DNA from: Oenanthe sinensis
Taxonomy: Eukaryota > Streptophyta > Magnoliopsida > Apiales > Apiaceae
DNA length: 64,000 nt
Reading direction: 5' to 3'
Assembly (NCBI GenBank): GCA_028671895.1
Contig: CM053813.1
Span: 15,934,001 to 15,998,000, forward strand
Made by a program: the position numbers and the translations under genes. Positions 33,964 through 44,958 of the stretch are shown here, in pieces. A model generated the notes under the pieces. It worked only from the letters and a program-made list of their open reading frames with translations. It was not told the origin of the DNA and ran no database searches. The first letter of the stretch is position 1. Each line of letters begins with the position of its first letter.

Positions 33964-36123
33964 TCATTTAATCTTCTCAAAGGCTGGATTGTTCTTCAAA
34001 AATGAGTTTAGCATATTTTCTTCCACAATTGCAAGAGCTTCACCAACAAACTTCTTTAATTTCTTCATTTCTTCATTTGAACATTTAATTTGACAGTAAG
34101 CTGCTCTCAGATCATTTGCACTGCTTTCTTGATCTTTTAAGTCCTTCAACATCAGAACACTAACTTTCCCACTCATAGGCTGAAACCCAAAGTAATGACC
34201 CACACCTTCTTGAAATTTAATCTGTTTTTCCTCCAATGGCATGACTTGATCATTTCCCTCAGTATCAACATATTTTAAAGAAAATTTGCCCATTTGTCGA
34301 TTTGCCTGTCTGTGCAAAATCAGCTTCCTATCAATCTCCTTGAACCATTTGTGTGTGACAGCTTCTTAGCTCTTGTTAACTTCATAAGCAATTTGAAGTA
34401 GGAATCTAATATACTGTAGTTCCTCAGCCTGTTTGAAAAAGATAAAATTTGACTGACTAATCCATCTTACGCTTCCACCTTCTAAGAAGTAAACCAGCAT
34501 CTCATTCTTCACCTTTTCTGTACCTCCCTGACCTCCTTGTATCTTCTTTTCAAAAACATTATACACAATTTGAGCAGACACCACTTTATTTAAGTGCTTC
34601 TGAGTGATCTTCTCAAACTGCCTATCTGTCAAGGATTGAGGATCCCTGGTTAGAGTAGATGTTCTGTCAATATCAGATTCTTCAAATCCTCCAAGACCTA
34701 TCTTCTTTTTAGCTCTAAGTTGCAGATTTGATTGACTGCACTTCCAGTATGAAGGTTCTTGAGTTTGATCAGAGTCTGACTTCTTTCTTTGCTTATCAGA
34801 GTCTGACTTAGACTCTGATTTCCCATGTCTAGTCCCTGACTGATGTGTTTGAGTTTTCGATACTCCAGATTGCTTTTGTTGCACACCATCAGGACCCTTA
34901 GAACCATGAGAACTATCTCCATCATCACCATCTCTCCTCCTTTTAACTCCCCTTGATTGATTCTTGCATCCCTCATCCTTATGTCTCCTGGAGGACTCAC
35001 CTTGCTTCACCTTCTCCCCCTTTTTGACATCATCATTACTAGTGACAGCCAAAAGAATCTGTTCAAGAACAGTGGAGATATTTGCCTGGGCTACAATAAC
35101 TGAATCAACCTTAGTGGTCAAATCAGAAAATGTAGTTTGAAGAGAGGCTTGAGTGGAAGTGATAGCAGCTAGAGCATCTTTAAAAGCGACCTCTTTGGAT
35201 AATTGAAGAGAGTGAATTCTGTCAAATCTTGTATTGAGTAGAGAAGTTGTATTATCAACACCAGTGAGCTTTGTTTGAATATGAGAAATGTCCTGAACCA
35301 CACTGGATAACTGAGCAGCAACATCAGGCAGCTTAGCTTTAACAGCTCCATCTAAGACTTGATCTTCTTCACCAGGATAGTAACCATGTTCCTGTTGAAA
35401 AGATTTTTTCTGAAAAGTCTTAAGTCTCTCAGAAAGATGAATATCCAAAATACACTCAAAAGAATCTTTATCATTGATGCCTCTTTGCTGTGCAGACTCC
35501 CAAGACTGAGGAAACACCTGATCAAAATAGATAAAAGAAGGAGTAACAAGATCATCATCAGTAGAATGGCATTCCTCAGCAACAGGCTCTGGCTTTGTGA
35601 ATGGAGGTGTAGACTCTGGTGGTGGTGTAGACTCCGAAACTGCAAACGGGACTACAGACCCTGACTCCTCCTGAGAGTGATCAGAGACTGTAGACTCTGG
35701 AAGTCTAGCCCTTATAGGCATTATTAAAAGAGGTTCTTCTGACTTCAATGTTGCAGCCTCAGTGAAAATGACAGGGTTATCCACCAAAGCCTCCATGACT
35801 CTATCTGCTCTCCTTGCTAGAGAATCCACCAGGTGAAGTTGGGGTCTCTGTGTAAATGATTTCTGAGCAGCAAGAGCCTCCTCCTGTTTGCCAATCTGCA
35901 CAATCAAACATAGTGAATTGTCATCCATCCCCTGCTCCAACTCATTGGACCAACTCTTTGGAAAATCTTGATCCCAATAAGTAAAGCTAGGTTCAGGATA
36001 CCCTATTCTCTCATGCTCACAGTGGGGTCGGACACCCACTTTCTCAAACTCACTCAGGCTCTCGACAGCCTTTTCTATCTCTCCTTTTGCCTGGTCCAGT
36101 GCCCCTCTCAGAAATATTTTCAC
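33964..36123 (-). pseudogene. Copia B extra ORF, C-terminal section (coiled coil)
   Basis: The main frame 36123-34366 carries an acidic Ser/Pro-rich region and a heptad-like segment (IQTKLTGVDNTTSLLNTRF, LQTTFSDLTTKVDSV). A charged linker (HGKSESKSDSDKQRKKSDSD) and a C-terminal folded-looking part (VYFLEGGSVRWISQSNFIFF) follow. TAA at 34366-34368 interrupts the frame, which continues to 33964 (MGKFSLKYVD, GHYFGFQPMSGKVSVLMLK). It joins the upstream section through a frameshift at about 36100. Coiled-coil extra ORFs, sometimes called envelope-like, are known in SIRE-type Copia elements. No transmembrane segment or signal peptide was noticed, so an envelope role is not supported. Confidence 0.65.
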
Positions 36124-38149
36124 TCAATTTGGAGGGTGCACTCAATAAACCTACAGAAGAGGGGTTGAGAGATAAAAATGGTGCTTCAATACCTGAACCA
36201 CCTTGATGGAGGGGAACCCCTTCAAATGTCTGAAGGCTAGGGGTTTCCACCAAGGGGTGAGCATCAACAGATTCTGAACCCTTACTAGTATCTTCTCTCT
36301 TTTCAGAGTCTGTTGGCTCCAGTATTCCAGTCTCAGGGTCTACTCTAGACTCTGACTGCTTCAGCATGACTTCATTAGAAGCCAGAGTCTGAGTGTTACC
36401 ATCTTTGACTGTTTGTGCATGAGACTCCCCCTCAAGGTGGATAGACTCTGATAGAATAAATTGGGAAATTTCTTCATGAGCATCCATCAGAGTCTGTCCT
36501 CCCATATCACTAGGGTTCTCATCAGCTCTTTGGTGAGTTGTCAAGGAGGGCTCAACAGCATACTCCCCTGCCCCACTATCACCCAACCTCTGACTAGGTG
36601 GTTCTTGTGTGGGTGAGGCAGACTAAGCATCTCTATCACTAGTCACCACTGGTGCACTAGTCCCATCCTTCAACTGCCTTGCACCACCTGCTTCCTCCTG
36701 TTGTTCTTCAAGAATAAATGCATCCAACTTGTGATGAAAAGCCCTGAGATGGATTGCATTGATTGCCTGGGCATCTGTGAGATTGAAGAGGTCCTGCAGT
36801 TCCCTTCTTACTCTTTGAAAATATGTGCCCTTAAATTGATCCAGTCTACTTTGGTAGGTTGGATAGATGTATTTGTTGGCAATTGTACCTATATTATGGA
36901 CAAGATAGTCAGCCACCTGTCTTGACAGAGGTTGAATTTGAGAGATCCATTGAATGGCTGTCCTGTAGGTAACTCCATTTTCCCAAATTGCTTCATAGTT
37001 AAAAACTGGTTGCTCAATCTCAGTTTCCAACTCAACAACAGACTCTGAGGCTCTCCTTTTGTGGACCTTAAGCTTTTTAGGCTTCTTTGGAATTTGCTGT
37101 TCAGAGTCTGGCACACCTAGTGCTTTGAGAACTGCATTTGTTCTGCCTTCTATGAGCCCAGCTGCTTGTTCTTGGAATGAAGAGTTGAATAGGTAGCTAT
37201 AAAGATTTTTGACCACATCCTGTGCAGACATTTGTAGCTCCTGTTCCATTCTCTTCCTTAGGGCTTCATAGGTTGAAAGAAAATCCAAGACTTGAGATTT
37301 AGTCTGATATTGCTCTGGATCTTCAACTGATTCCACCAAAGGATATAAGAATATCAGTGCCTCATCACTTGGAGTAATGATCTCATCAATTAGGCATGAG
37401 GCTGCATCCAATGGCATTCCTTCCCAAAATGTGTCATGATCAGAGTCTAAAGGCAGTCTAGACTCTGACTCAACATTAGACTCTGGTTCAGGTGTTTTCT
37501 TGATTTCAGAGTCTGGCTCTGCAGGAGCCTTGGGAGCATCTGTTTCCTGCAAAACAGGGTTAGTACTAATAACAGGCTTGTGTGTGTGTGCAGAATAAGC
37601 CTTCCTTAACCTTCTGTACTTCTTAGCAAAAGATTTCTCAGGAGACTCAATATGAGAATCCTGAGGTGTTCCCCTATGTTTTTCAGAGTCTGTAGCCTTT
37701 TGAGAGTCTACAGACTTGGCTTGAAGGTTAGAATCAAGTGTATCATGACCTTCCTTTAGCAAAGAAAGTCCTTCAACAACTTGCTTCTCTAGTGGATTGA
37801 GCTCCTCATCACTGTGCTCATCTATAAGCCTAGATTGAATCAATTTTCTTCTCTTTACAACTGGTGCCTGTTGAGAGACACCAGAGGTTGGTTTCTTTTT
37901 GGATTTTGGTTTGGAAGATTGTATAATTGAAGGGGATTGGGTGACTTGGGTAGGTGCAGGGGGACTCTCCATTACTTGTTCCTGCACCATTTCACCACCA
38001 AAAAATGAAGCATTATAGATAGAAGGTTTGTAGGATGAGAGTTTTACCTGCATTACCTGTGGATATGTCATTGCAGGTAGACTCTTCTTTTTGTCATCAA
38101 TTCTCTTAATGTCAGAGAATATCCTCCTTTGCTGTTTGTATGCCTGCAC
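36050..38149 (-). pseudogene. Copia B extra ORF, middle section (low complexity)
   Basis: Frame 38149-36623 continues the upstream domain after an in-frame TGA (38153-38155). It begins with QAYKQQRRIFSDIKRIDD and then turns into a Ser/Glu/Lys/Pro-rich disordered region. A helix-rich block with FNYEAIWENGVTYRTAIQ, QPLSRQVADYLVHNIG and FQRVRRELQDLFNLTDAQ follows. TAG at 36623-36625 separates it from the same-frame stretch that ends at 36050. Many Asp-Ser-Asp/Ser-Glu-Ser codon runs come from AGACTCTG and its inverse. Function unknown. Confidence 0.6.
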
Positions 38150-38152
38150 ACA

Positions 38153-38875
38153 TCAATCATCTGCCAACTTGGTTGACATGTCAGGAATGAAGTGATTGAG
38201 GAGAATCATAAGAAATCTATGATAGTAGACTTTCTTTCTCCCCTCATGCACATTATTTAATTTTGCTCCCATTTGAGTGAGCAACATATCACCAATGTTG
38301 ATTATTCTATCAAATAGGAGACTATGACCAATTTGATAAGTAATAGCAGTAATAGCATCAAATCCACTACACTTACCAGTAAAACACTTAGCAATTTGAT
38401 CGAAGAAAAATGACCATTCTTTCCTTAAGTAAGGCCTAGTTATCTTGCTCATGTTATCTAAGCTAGCAGAATAACCTATTGCCTTAAACATGTTTTTAAT
38501 GTCATCATCAGATACAATTTCATCAAAAGTAGACTTAACAGGCAGTTTAAACACAGAATTAAGCACATCTGAAGTGACATCAAATGTAGTCGAACCAAAG
38601 GTAAACATTATTTTACCTGGTTGATCCTGAGAAGGATCAACTACCTTTGCAGTGCTCCATGCTTGTGATACAACATCCATGTGAATGACTGGTGATGCCT
38701 TGAGAATGTAGTGTAGCTCGGATTGCTCCAAGAAATCCATCACAGGGTAGTAGTCAGCGTCTACCCCTTTCCTATCTCCAAGAGCAGCAACATGATTTGT
38801 GGTCATGAACTCGAAATCCCCAAATGTGAACGCAATCGCCTTGGGTCCTCTCATGACAGTAGAAACGGCAGCCAT
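38153..38875 (-). CDS. Copia B extra ORF, N-terminal conserved domain
   Basis: A 240-codon ORF starting MAAVSTVMRGPKAIAF and ending at TGA 38153-38155, about 450 bp after RNase H. Features: FTFGSTTFDVTSDVLNSVFK, LRKEWSFFFDQIAKCFTGK, GFDAITAITYQIGHSLLF and INIGDMLLTQM. The first ORF of the A extra region has the same layout: ITENDINRALHLP, PKEWNLFFNILSHCF, KTGGFHGITQFNKVIGYAV and INFGKLIMTKI. The layout resembles the domain called 'putative plant transposon protein' found in extra ORFs of several plant retrotransposons. Its biochemical role is unknown. The frame continues past the TGA, so the natural product may have been much longer. Confidence 0.65.
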   Translation of the reverse strand: MAAVSTVMRGPKAIAFTFGDFEFMTTNHVAALGDRKGVDADYYPVMDFLEQSELHYILKASPVIHMDVVSQAWSTAKVVDPSQDQPGKIMFTFGSTTFDVTSDVLNSVFKLPVKSTFDEIVSDDDIKNMFKAIGYSASLDNMSKITRPYLRKEWSFFFDQIAKCFTGKCSGFDAITAITYQIGHSLLFDRIINIGDMLLTQMGAKLNNVHEGRKKVYYHRFLMILLNHFIPDMSTKLADD

Positions 38876-39321
38876 TAAAGTTGTTAAGTTGAAAGTGATG
38901 GAGAGGCTTGAAGAATTTAGCTAGGGTTCGTAAAAAGCTCTGTGAATATTTTTGCCTTAGAAATCAATTGCAATAAACAAGTGAGTAAATTGTATGAAAA
39001 ATTCTATTTTGTTCAAGTTGCATACAATACACACGAGTCTACAGCCTGTATCCGGTCAAAAAAATAACTGTTACCGCCTATTTCAAGTCATTTGAACATT
39101 TTAAATGCAATCAGAGTCTGCAGGCGCGAATTTTAACCGTTTCAGAGTCTAGGCGATAATTTTCTCAGAGTCTACTGACTTTCAGAGTCTACAGACTCGT
39201 CAGAGTCTAGACTCTGTCAAGGTAAAATACCAAACAAAATGTTGCACTAACAATTAATCACAGTGTGTTAAGACAGGGACTGTAATTAAGGTACATACCT
39301 TGCTTCTTTAATTTTGATCAC
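38876..39321 (-). other. Non-coding spacer between RNase H and the extra ORF of B
   Basis: No ORF. It holds at least six copies of AGACTCTG or its inverse between 39110 and 39220, the densest internal cluster. It is a likely leader or promoter region for the extra ORF. Confidence 0.6.
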
Positions 39322-41562
39322 TTACATATTTAACATACCTAATTCACCTACCAGTTTGAGAAAGGTAGATTCATCAAGTGGTTTTGTCAAAATGTCTGCA
39401 ATCTGTCTGTCAGTTGGAACATAGTGAAGTGTCACAGTACCATTTTCAACATGTTCTCTAATAAAGTGATACCTGACATCAATGTGCTTTGTTCTGGAGT
39501 GTTGGACTGGATTCTCTGCAATTTTAATAGCACTAGTATTATCACAATACATAGGAATATTTGAGAATGTTAGTCCATAATCAAGTAATTGATTTCTCAT
39601 CCACAGGATTTGAGCACAGCAACTTCCAGCTGCAATGTATTCAGCCTCAGCTGTTGAGGTTGATACAGTCTGTTGTTTCTTGCTAAACCAAGAAATTAAT
39701 CTGTTGCCAAGAAACTGGCATTGTCCTGTTGTGCTTTTCCTGTCTACTTTGCATCCTGCATAGTCAGAATCTGAATAACCAATTAGTGAAAAATCTGACT
39801 CTCTAGGATACCAAAGTCCAAGAGTTTGTGCCCCCTTGAGATATCTAAAAATTCTTTTCACAGCTATTAAATGTGATTCTCTAGGGTCAGCTTGAAATCT
39901 AGCACATAGACAAGTTGCAAACATTATGTCTGGTCTACTAGCAGTTAAATATAACAATGAGCCAATCATACCTCTGTAGCTAGTGTTGTTAACTTTCTTA
40001 CCCTTTGGGTCAGAGTCTAGCTTTGTGGCAGTTGACATGGGAGTTTTAGCAGTTGCAGAGTCTTGCATATCAAACTTCTTCAACAGTTCTCTTACATACT
40101 TTGTTTGATTGATGAAAATTCCATCATCATTCTGTTTGACTTGAAGCCCCAAAAAGAAGTTTAATTCTCCCATCATACTCATTTCATAATTTGACTGCAT
40201 TAGTTGACTAAACTTTTCACAGAGTTTATCATTAGTAGATCCAAATATAATATCATCAACATAAATTTGGACAAGCAAAATATCACCTTTACATTTTCTA
40301 ATAAAGAGAGTTTTATCAATGGTACCTCTTGTGAAATCATTTTCCAGAAGAAATTTTGAAAGAGTTTCATACCATGCTCTAGGTGCTTGCTTTAATCCAT
40401 ATAGTGCCTTGTCTAACCTGTAAACATGATCAGGAAACTTTGGATCAACAAATCCTGGTGGTTGCTCCACATAGACTTCTTCTTCCAATTTTCCATTTAA
40501 GAAGGCACTTTTCACATCCATCTGATACACCTTGAATTTTGAATGAGCTGCAAAGGCAAGAAACATTCTGATAGCTTCCAATCTTGCTACTGGTGCAAAA
40601 GTTTCATCATAGTCAATTCCTTCCTCCTGTGAGTATCCTTTTGCAACTAGCCTTGCTTTATTTCTTACTACAGTTCCATTCTCATCAAGTTTATTTCTAT
40701 ACACCCATTTTGCACCAACCACTGATCTATTTCTAGGTCTTGATACAAGTTTCCACACTTTATTTCTCTCAAATTCATTCAATTCTTCTTGCATTGCAAT
40801 AATCCAATCAGGGTCTTGCAAGGCCTCCTCAATTTTCTTGGGTTCATTCTTTGAGAGAAAACAGCTATAAAGACATTCATTTTGAGTGGTTGTTCTTGTT
40901 TGTACACCACTCTCAGGGTCACCAATTATTAAGTCAGGAGTGTGATCCCTTGTCCATTTTCTAGCTGGTGGAAGATTGGTTCTTGAACTTGAAGCTCCCC
41001 CTAAGTCATTTGCATCTTCTGTATTTGAGTGAAATTCAAATGAAGAGGCTCCCCCTAAATTGCTTGACTTTGACAAGGCTTCAGAGTTGCTTGACCCAGA
41101 CCCTGATGAGTTAGACTCTGTCTGGGTAGACCCTGACCTGTTAGACTCTGAATTATTTGGAGTTGAATTTTCTGACTCCCCCTCAGAGTGTGCAGATTCC
41201 TGTGTTGGTTCAGGAGTTGTTTGAGGGTCTTCATCCTCTTCTTCTTCATTTATCTCAGAACTTTTTAGATTTTCAAATTCCAGTGTAGTAGACTCTGACT
41301 CATCCTGCAATCCTGTAAACTTTTTATCATCAAATGCAACATGAATAGATTCCATAACAATTTTGGTTCTGAGATTAAACACTCTGAATGCTTTTGTGTT
41401 TGATGCATATCCAAGAAAGATTGATTCATCTGCCTTGGCTTCGAATTTGCTTAGATTTTCAGGATGTACTTTCAGTACATAACACTTGCATCCAAATATG
41501 TGAAAGTGTTTTACACTTGGCTTCTTGTCCTTTATCATTTCATAGGGAGTCTTTCCATGCAT
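39322..41562 (-). CDS. Copia B reverse transcriptase and RNase H
   Basis: 746 codons, uninterrupted. Starts in the post-integrase part (FHIFGCKCYVLKVHPEN) and passes through a long Ser/Glu-rich linker. RT: VVGAKWVYRNKLDENGTVV, ARLVAKGYSQEEGIDYDETF, YQMDVKSAFLNGKLEEEVYV, ALYGLKQAPRAWYETLSKF and VQIYVDDIIFGSTND, with the catalytic VDD. RNase H: GYSDSDYAGCKVDRKSTTG, STSTAEAEYIAAGSC, MYCDNTSAIKIAENPVQHSR, TKHIDVRYHFIREHV and DILTKPLDE. All domains look intact. Upstream it is separated from the integrase core only by a TAG, in the same frame. Confidence 0.93.
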   Translation of the reverse strand: MHGKTPYEMIKDKKPSVKHFHIFGCKCYVLKVHPENLSKFEAKADESIFLGYASNTKAFRVFNLRTKIVMESIHVAFDDKKFTGLQDESESTTLEFENLKSSEINEEEEDEDPQTTPEPTQESAHSEGESENSTPNNSESNRSGSTQTESNSSGSGSSNSEALSKSSNLGGASSFEFHSNTEDANDLGGASSSRTNLPPARKWTRDHTPDLIIGDPESGVQTRTTTQNECLYSCFLSKNEPKKIEEALQDPDWIIAMQEELNEFERNKVWKLVSRPRNRSVVGAKWVYRNKLDENGTVVRNKARLVAKGYSQEEGIDYDETFAPVARLEAIRMFLAFAAHSKFKVYQMDVKSAFLNGKLEEEVYVEQPPGFVDPKFPDHVYRLDKALYGLKQAPRAWYETLSKFLLENDFTRGTIDKTLFIRKCKGDILLVQIYVDDIIFGSTNDKLCEKFSQLMQSNYEMSMMGELNFFLGLQVKQNDDGIFINQTKYVRELLKKFDMQDSATAKTPMSTATKLDSDPKGKKVNNTSYRGMIGSLLYLTASRPDIMFATCLCARFQADPRESHLIAVKRIFRYLKGAQTLGLWYPRESDFSLIGYSDSDYAGCKVDRKSTTGQCQFLGNRLISWFSKKQQTVSTSTAEAEYIAAGSCCAQILWMRNQLLDYGLTFSNIPMYCDNTSAIKIAENPVQHSRTKHIDVRYHFIREHVENGTVTLHYVPTDRQIADILTKPLDESTFLKLVGELGMLNM

Positions 41563-41613
41563 GTTTATTAGAGTGCAGTTTTGAGTGAAACATGCTGTAT
41601 TGACTGCCTCAGC

Positions 41614-42609
41614 CTAAAAATATACTGGCAGCTTAGACTCTGCCAACATTGTTCTGGCAGCTTCTATGAGTGTCCTATTCTTTCTTTCCACAACTCCATT
41701 TTGTTGAGGAGTTCCTGGCGCAGAAAATTGTTGAGTAATTCCCTTTGATGCACAGTGGTTCTCCATGATTGAATTCTTGAATTCAGTACCATTGTCACTC
41801 CTCAGAATTCTTGCTATTTTCTTTGATTTTCTTTCCAGAAAAGTGATATGATCTATTATGTGTTGAGAAGCTTCATCCTTTGAATGTAGAAAGAAAACCC
41901 ATGTGAATCTTGTAAAATCATCTACAATAACAAGAGTATATTTATTTTTGTTAAATGACATAACATTTACTGGACCAAATAAATCAAGATGTAGTAAATA
42001 AAAGGGTTCAGAAATGGTATTTATTGTCTTGCTCTTGAAGGATGATTTCCTTTGTTTTCCAAGTTGACATGCTTCACAAAGTCCATCTTGTACAAAATCA
42101 ACATGTGGTAATCCTCTTACAAGATTCTGTTTAACCAACTTGTTGAGTGTTTTGAAGTTGATGTGTGACAGTTTCTTGTGCCATTTCCAGCTTTCTTCAG
42201 TTGAGGCCTTGCTGTATAGACATGTGACTTCATTGTTTATGCAATCCTCCAAGCTGGCTTCATAAATGTTACCATGTCTGTATCCTTTGAAAACCACAAT
42301 GCCTGTTTCTTTGTTAGTCACAAGACACTCTTTGTTGTCAAAGCCAGTATGGTAACCTTTGTCTCCAAGTTGACTTATGCTTATTAAATTATGCCTTAAG
42401 CCATCAACTAGAGCTACTTGTTCAATGATGACATTCCCAAGTACAATCTTGCCATATCCCAGTGTTTGTCCTTTGTTGCCATCTCCAAATGATACTTCTG
42501 GGCCAGCCATTTCCTCAAAGTCTGTAAGCAGGGATTTCTTTCCAGTCATATGTCCTGAGCATCCACTGTCCAGGATTAGGGTTACTTTCTTTACCCTAGC
42601 TCCCTGCAT
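41614..42609 (-). CDS. Copia B protease and integrase core
   Basis: 331 codons from MQGARVKKVTLILDSGCSGH: aspartic protease with catalytic LDSGCSGHMTG and flap-side FGDGNKGQTLGYGKI. Then come the pre-integrase domain (WHKKLSHINFKTLNKL, CEACQLGKQRK) and the integrase core (LHLDLFGPVNVMS, TLVIVDDFTRFTWVFF, ILRSDNGTEFKNS, QQNGVVERKNRTLIEAARTM). The Asp, Asp and Glu triad is intact. It ends at TAG (41614-41616) exactly where the family has Trp (LPVYF then W-AEAVNTA). The next codons continue the integrase frame. Confidence 0.92.
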   Translation of the reverse strand: MQGARVKKVTLILDSGCSGHMTGKKSLLTDFEEMAGPEVSFGDGNKGQTLGYGKIVLGNVIIEQVALVDGLRHNLISISQLGDKGYHTGFDNKECLVTNKETGIVVFKGYRHGNIYEASLEDCINNEVTCLYSKASTEESWKWHKKLSHINFKTLNKLVKQNLVRGLPHVDFVQDGLCEACQLGKQRKSSFKSKTINTISEPFYLLHLDLFGPVNVMSFNKNKYTLVIVDDFTRFTWVFFLHSKDEASQHIIDHITFLERKSKKIARILRSDNGTEFKNSIMENHCASKGITQQFSAPGTPQQNGVVERKNRTLIEAARTMLAESKLPVYF

Positions 42610-42620
42610 ACATAAAGCAA

Positions 42621-44921
42621 CTAGTTAGATGTTTTGAGGACCCAAACAATTTTGGATCCTTTTCTACTATTTTTAGGAGAAACAGGCTTAATAATTTTCA
42701 CCTTTGGCTTACCTGTCTCTTTTGTTGCTCTAGACTGTGGTGGAGTCTTATCAGTGTCATACCAACTCTTATCAATAGAAGATTTTAGCTCATAAAAATT
42801 GTAATACAAATCATGATAGTCCCTACACATATATATAGAATGAAATATGCTACCACAGTGATAACAAGGTTTCTGTGGTATGTAGTGACTTTTCAGAGTC
42901 TGAGAAGGACTAGACTCTGATTTCTTCTCAATCTTTGCTTTACAATCTATAGCCAAATGGTTGTGGTTGCCACATCTATAACACTTCTTTCTAGGGGCAT
43001 TAGGATCCTTTTGGTAATTGTTTGCCTTATTAATTCCTTCCTTACCATTCCTATTTCTCCTAGTTTTGGTAGACTCTGATAAGTTCTCTAGCCTTTCTTT
43101 TAATTTTGACTTAGACAAGTACCCTATATTAATATTTTTCTTAGAGTTATTTGCTCCTGTCTCATCTGTCTTTTTGTTATCAACAGGGGGACTAATGACA
43201 GATGAGTTTGTGGTTTCAGATTTTTCTTTAGGTGTCACAAACTTAACAGGAACAAATGTACTTTTGTCTTTAGTCTTATTAACTTGGCTAGCTTCTTCAC
43301 TGTTATCATTCTCAACAATAGGTCTTTTGTCTTGACTCTTGTCATAGCCTAGACCAGCAGTTTGACACACATTTTGATTATTGAGAATTTCTTGAACTTT
43401 TCTACCAGAGTCTGTCCAGACTCTAAACTTGAGTCTCTCTTCTTCTAGTTCTTTCTTAACATAGTCATAGGCCTTCAAGATTTCAGTGTAGTTATGACTA
43501 TGTTTCTCAGAATCCTTTTTGTATTGTTCCATTAATATTAACTCAGACTCTAAATGATCATTCCTTTTAGTCAAGGTCAAATTTTCCTCTCTCAACCTTT
43601 CACTTTCACTAGTGAGAGACCTACATGTTATCATTATTTTATTGACCTCACTTTGCACAGTTTCTATACCATCAGAGTCTAAATTAATTAAGGATTCAGG
43701 AGTAAAGATTGATACCTGAGTTTTAGGAGATGAGGGTTCTTTGGGAGATTGTGATTTTCTTGAGGAGGATGCCATCAGTGCTAGATTTTCATAATCAATT
43801 TCATCCTCTGAGCTTGAATCTGCCCAATCCTTTCCAGTTGATAGAAGTGCTTTTCCTTTTCCTTGACTGTTTGACTTTCTGCATTCACTAGCAAAGTGGC
43901 CCAATATTCCACAGTTGAAACATTTGACCTTTGTTTTGTCAAGTTTGATTATTGTACTCTTGCTCTTCTCAACCTTCTCATCTTCCTTCTTGAATGATGG
44001 CCTCTTGCTAAATTTTCCAGTTCTTTTGTTAAATTTCATTCTTTTGAAATTTTTTGCAAACATAGCCATCATTTGACTTAGGTCAATCTCTTCATCAGAA
44101 TCAGAGTCTGTGTCAGTAGACTCTGACTCCACAACAGCTTTACCCTTCTTCCTTGAATCCTTGATTCTAGCTTCTGTGGGTTGTTCCTGTTGTTCTTACT
44201 CAGACTCCAGTAAGAGTGCCACAGATTTTGTCTTCACAGACTTCTTATTCTTCCTCTGTTGCATCTCCAAATCATATGTCTTGAGTCTGCCATACAATTC
44301 TTCTAGAGTTAGTTCATCCAAATCTCTAGCTTCTCTTATGGCTGTAGTCTTATTGTCCCACTCTTCAGGAAGTGCTCTCAGAAACTTGGTATTCGTATCT
44401 TCAGAATCATAAACCTTACCAAGCATAGCCATCTCATTCAGGAGTTTTGTAAACCTATCATACATCTCAGTGATAGATTCTCCAGATTTTGCTTCAAAGT
44501 ACTCATACTCTTGAATGAGCAAAGACCTAGCATTCTTCTTGACATCTTTAGTCCCTTGACAGTGCACCTCAAGTTTTGTCCACATCTCCTTAGCAGTCTT
44601 GCATGATATGACACAGTTAGTTAGAACAGAATCTAAACTGTTAAAGAGAATGTTCTTTACTTTTGCCTCCTTAAGGACATTTTCTTTGTCCTCTTTTGTC
44701 CATTCAGCCTTTGGTTTCTCAACGAGGTGTTCTTCAGTTATTTTGTCTTCCTCATTGATTTGAGGCACAATTTTTAAGGGCACAAAGGGTCCTTCATTAA
44801 TCCTGTCAAGATAGTCAGGGTCTGTTGCTTCCAGATGGTGCAGCATCTTAACCTTCCAGTGGGTGAACTCGTTTCTCTTAAGCATAGGAATCTTAGAATT
44901 GCCATCTTTGTTTCCAGACAT
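42621..44921 (-). pseudogene. gag: Copia B gag (one internal stop)
   Basis: Starts MSGNKDGNSKIPMLKRNEF, 37 bases after the 5' LTR, and contains the Copia gag core (WTKLEVHCQGTKDVKKN, LLIQEYEYFEAKSGESI, FLRALPEEWDNKTTAIREAR, LEELYGRLKTYDLEMQ). TAA at 44196-44198 interrupts it, and the same frame resumes to 42621. Three zinc knuckles are visible: CFNCGILGHFASEC, CYRCGNHNHLAIDC and CYHCGSIFHSIYMC; the last has the CX2CX4HX4C pattern too. A coiled segment (SESERLREENLTLTKRNDHL) lies between. It ends at KTSN-TAG. Protease follows in another frame, so the gag-pol border is also interrupted. Confidence 0.9.
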
Positions 44922-44944
44922 CTTTGATCGATTTTAAACGTTAG

Positions 44945-44956
44945 GCTCTGATACCA
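44945..44956 (-). promoter_or_regulatory. Primer-binding site of Copia B
   Basis: Element-sense TGGTATCAGAGC, complementary to the 3' end of initiator tRNA-Met, two bases inside the 5' LTR end. Confidence 0.93.
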
Positions 44957-44958
44957 AT

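Noticed and set aside
38140..38160. TGTGTGCAG after a stop codon in B (and similar after gag in A, B and C) as conserved splice acceptors for subgenomic RNA
   Set aside because: No plausible donors were found, and the frame changes between elements fit simple indels in the conserved gag-protease border codons.
33964..38875. True retroviral-type envelope gene in B
   Set aside because: No signal peptide, hydrophobic fusion segment or membrane anchor seen; the region is a conserved soluble-looking domain followed by disordered and coiled-coil sequence.
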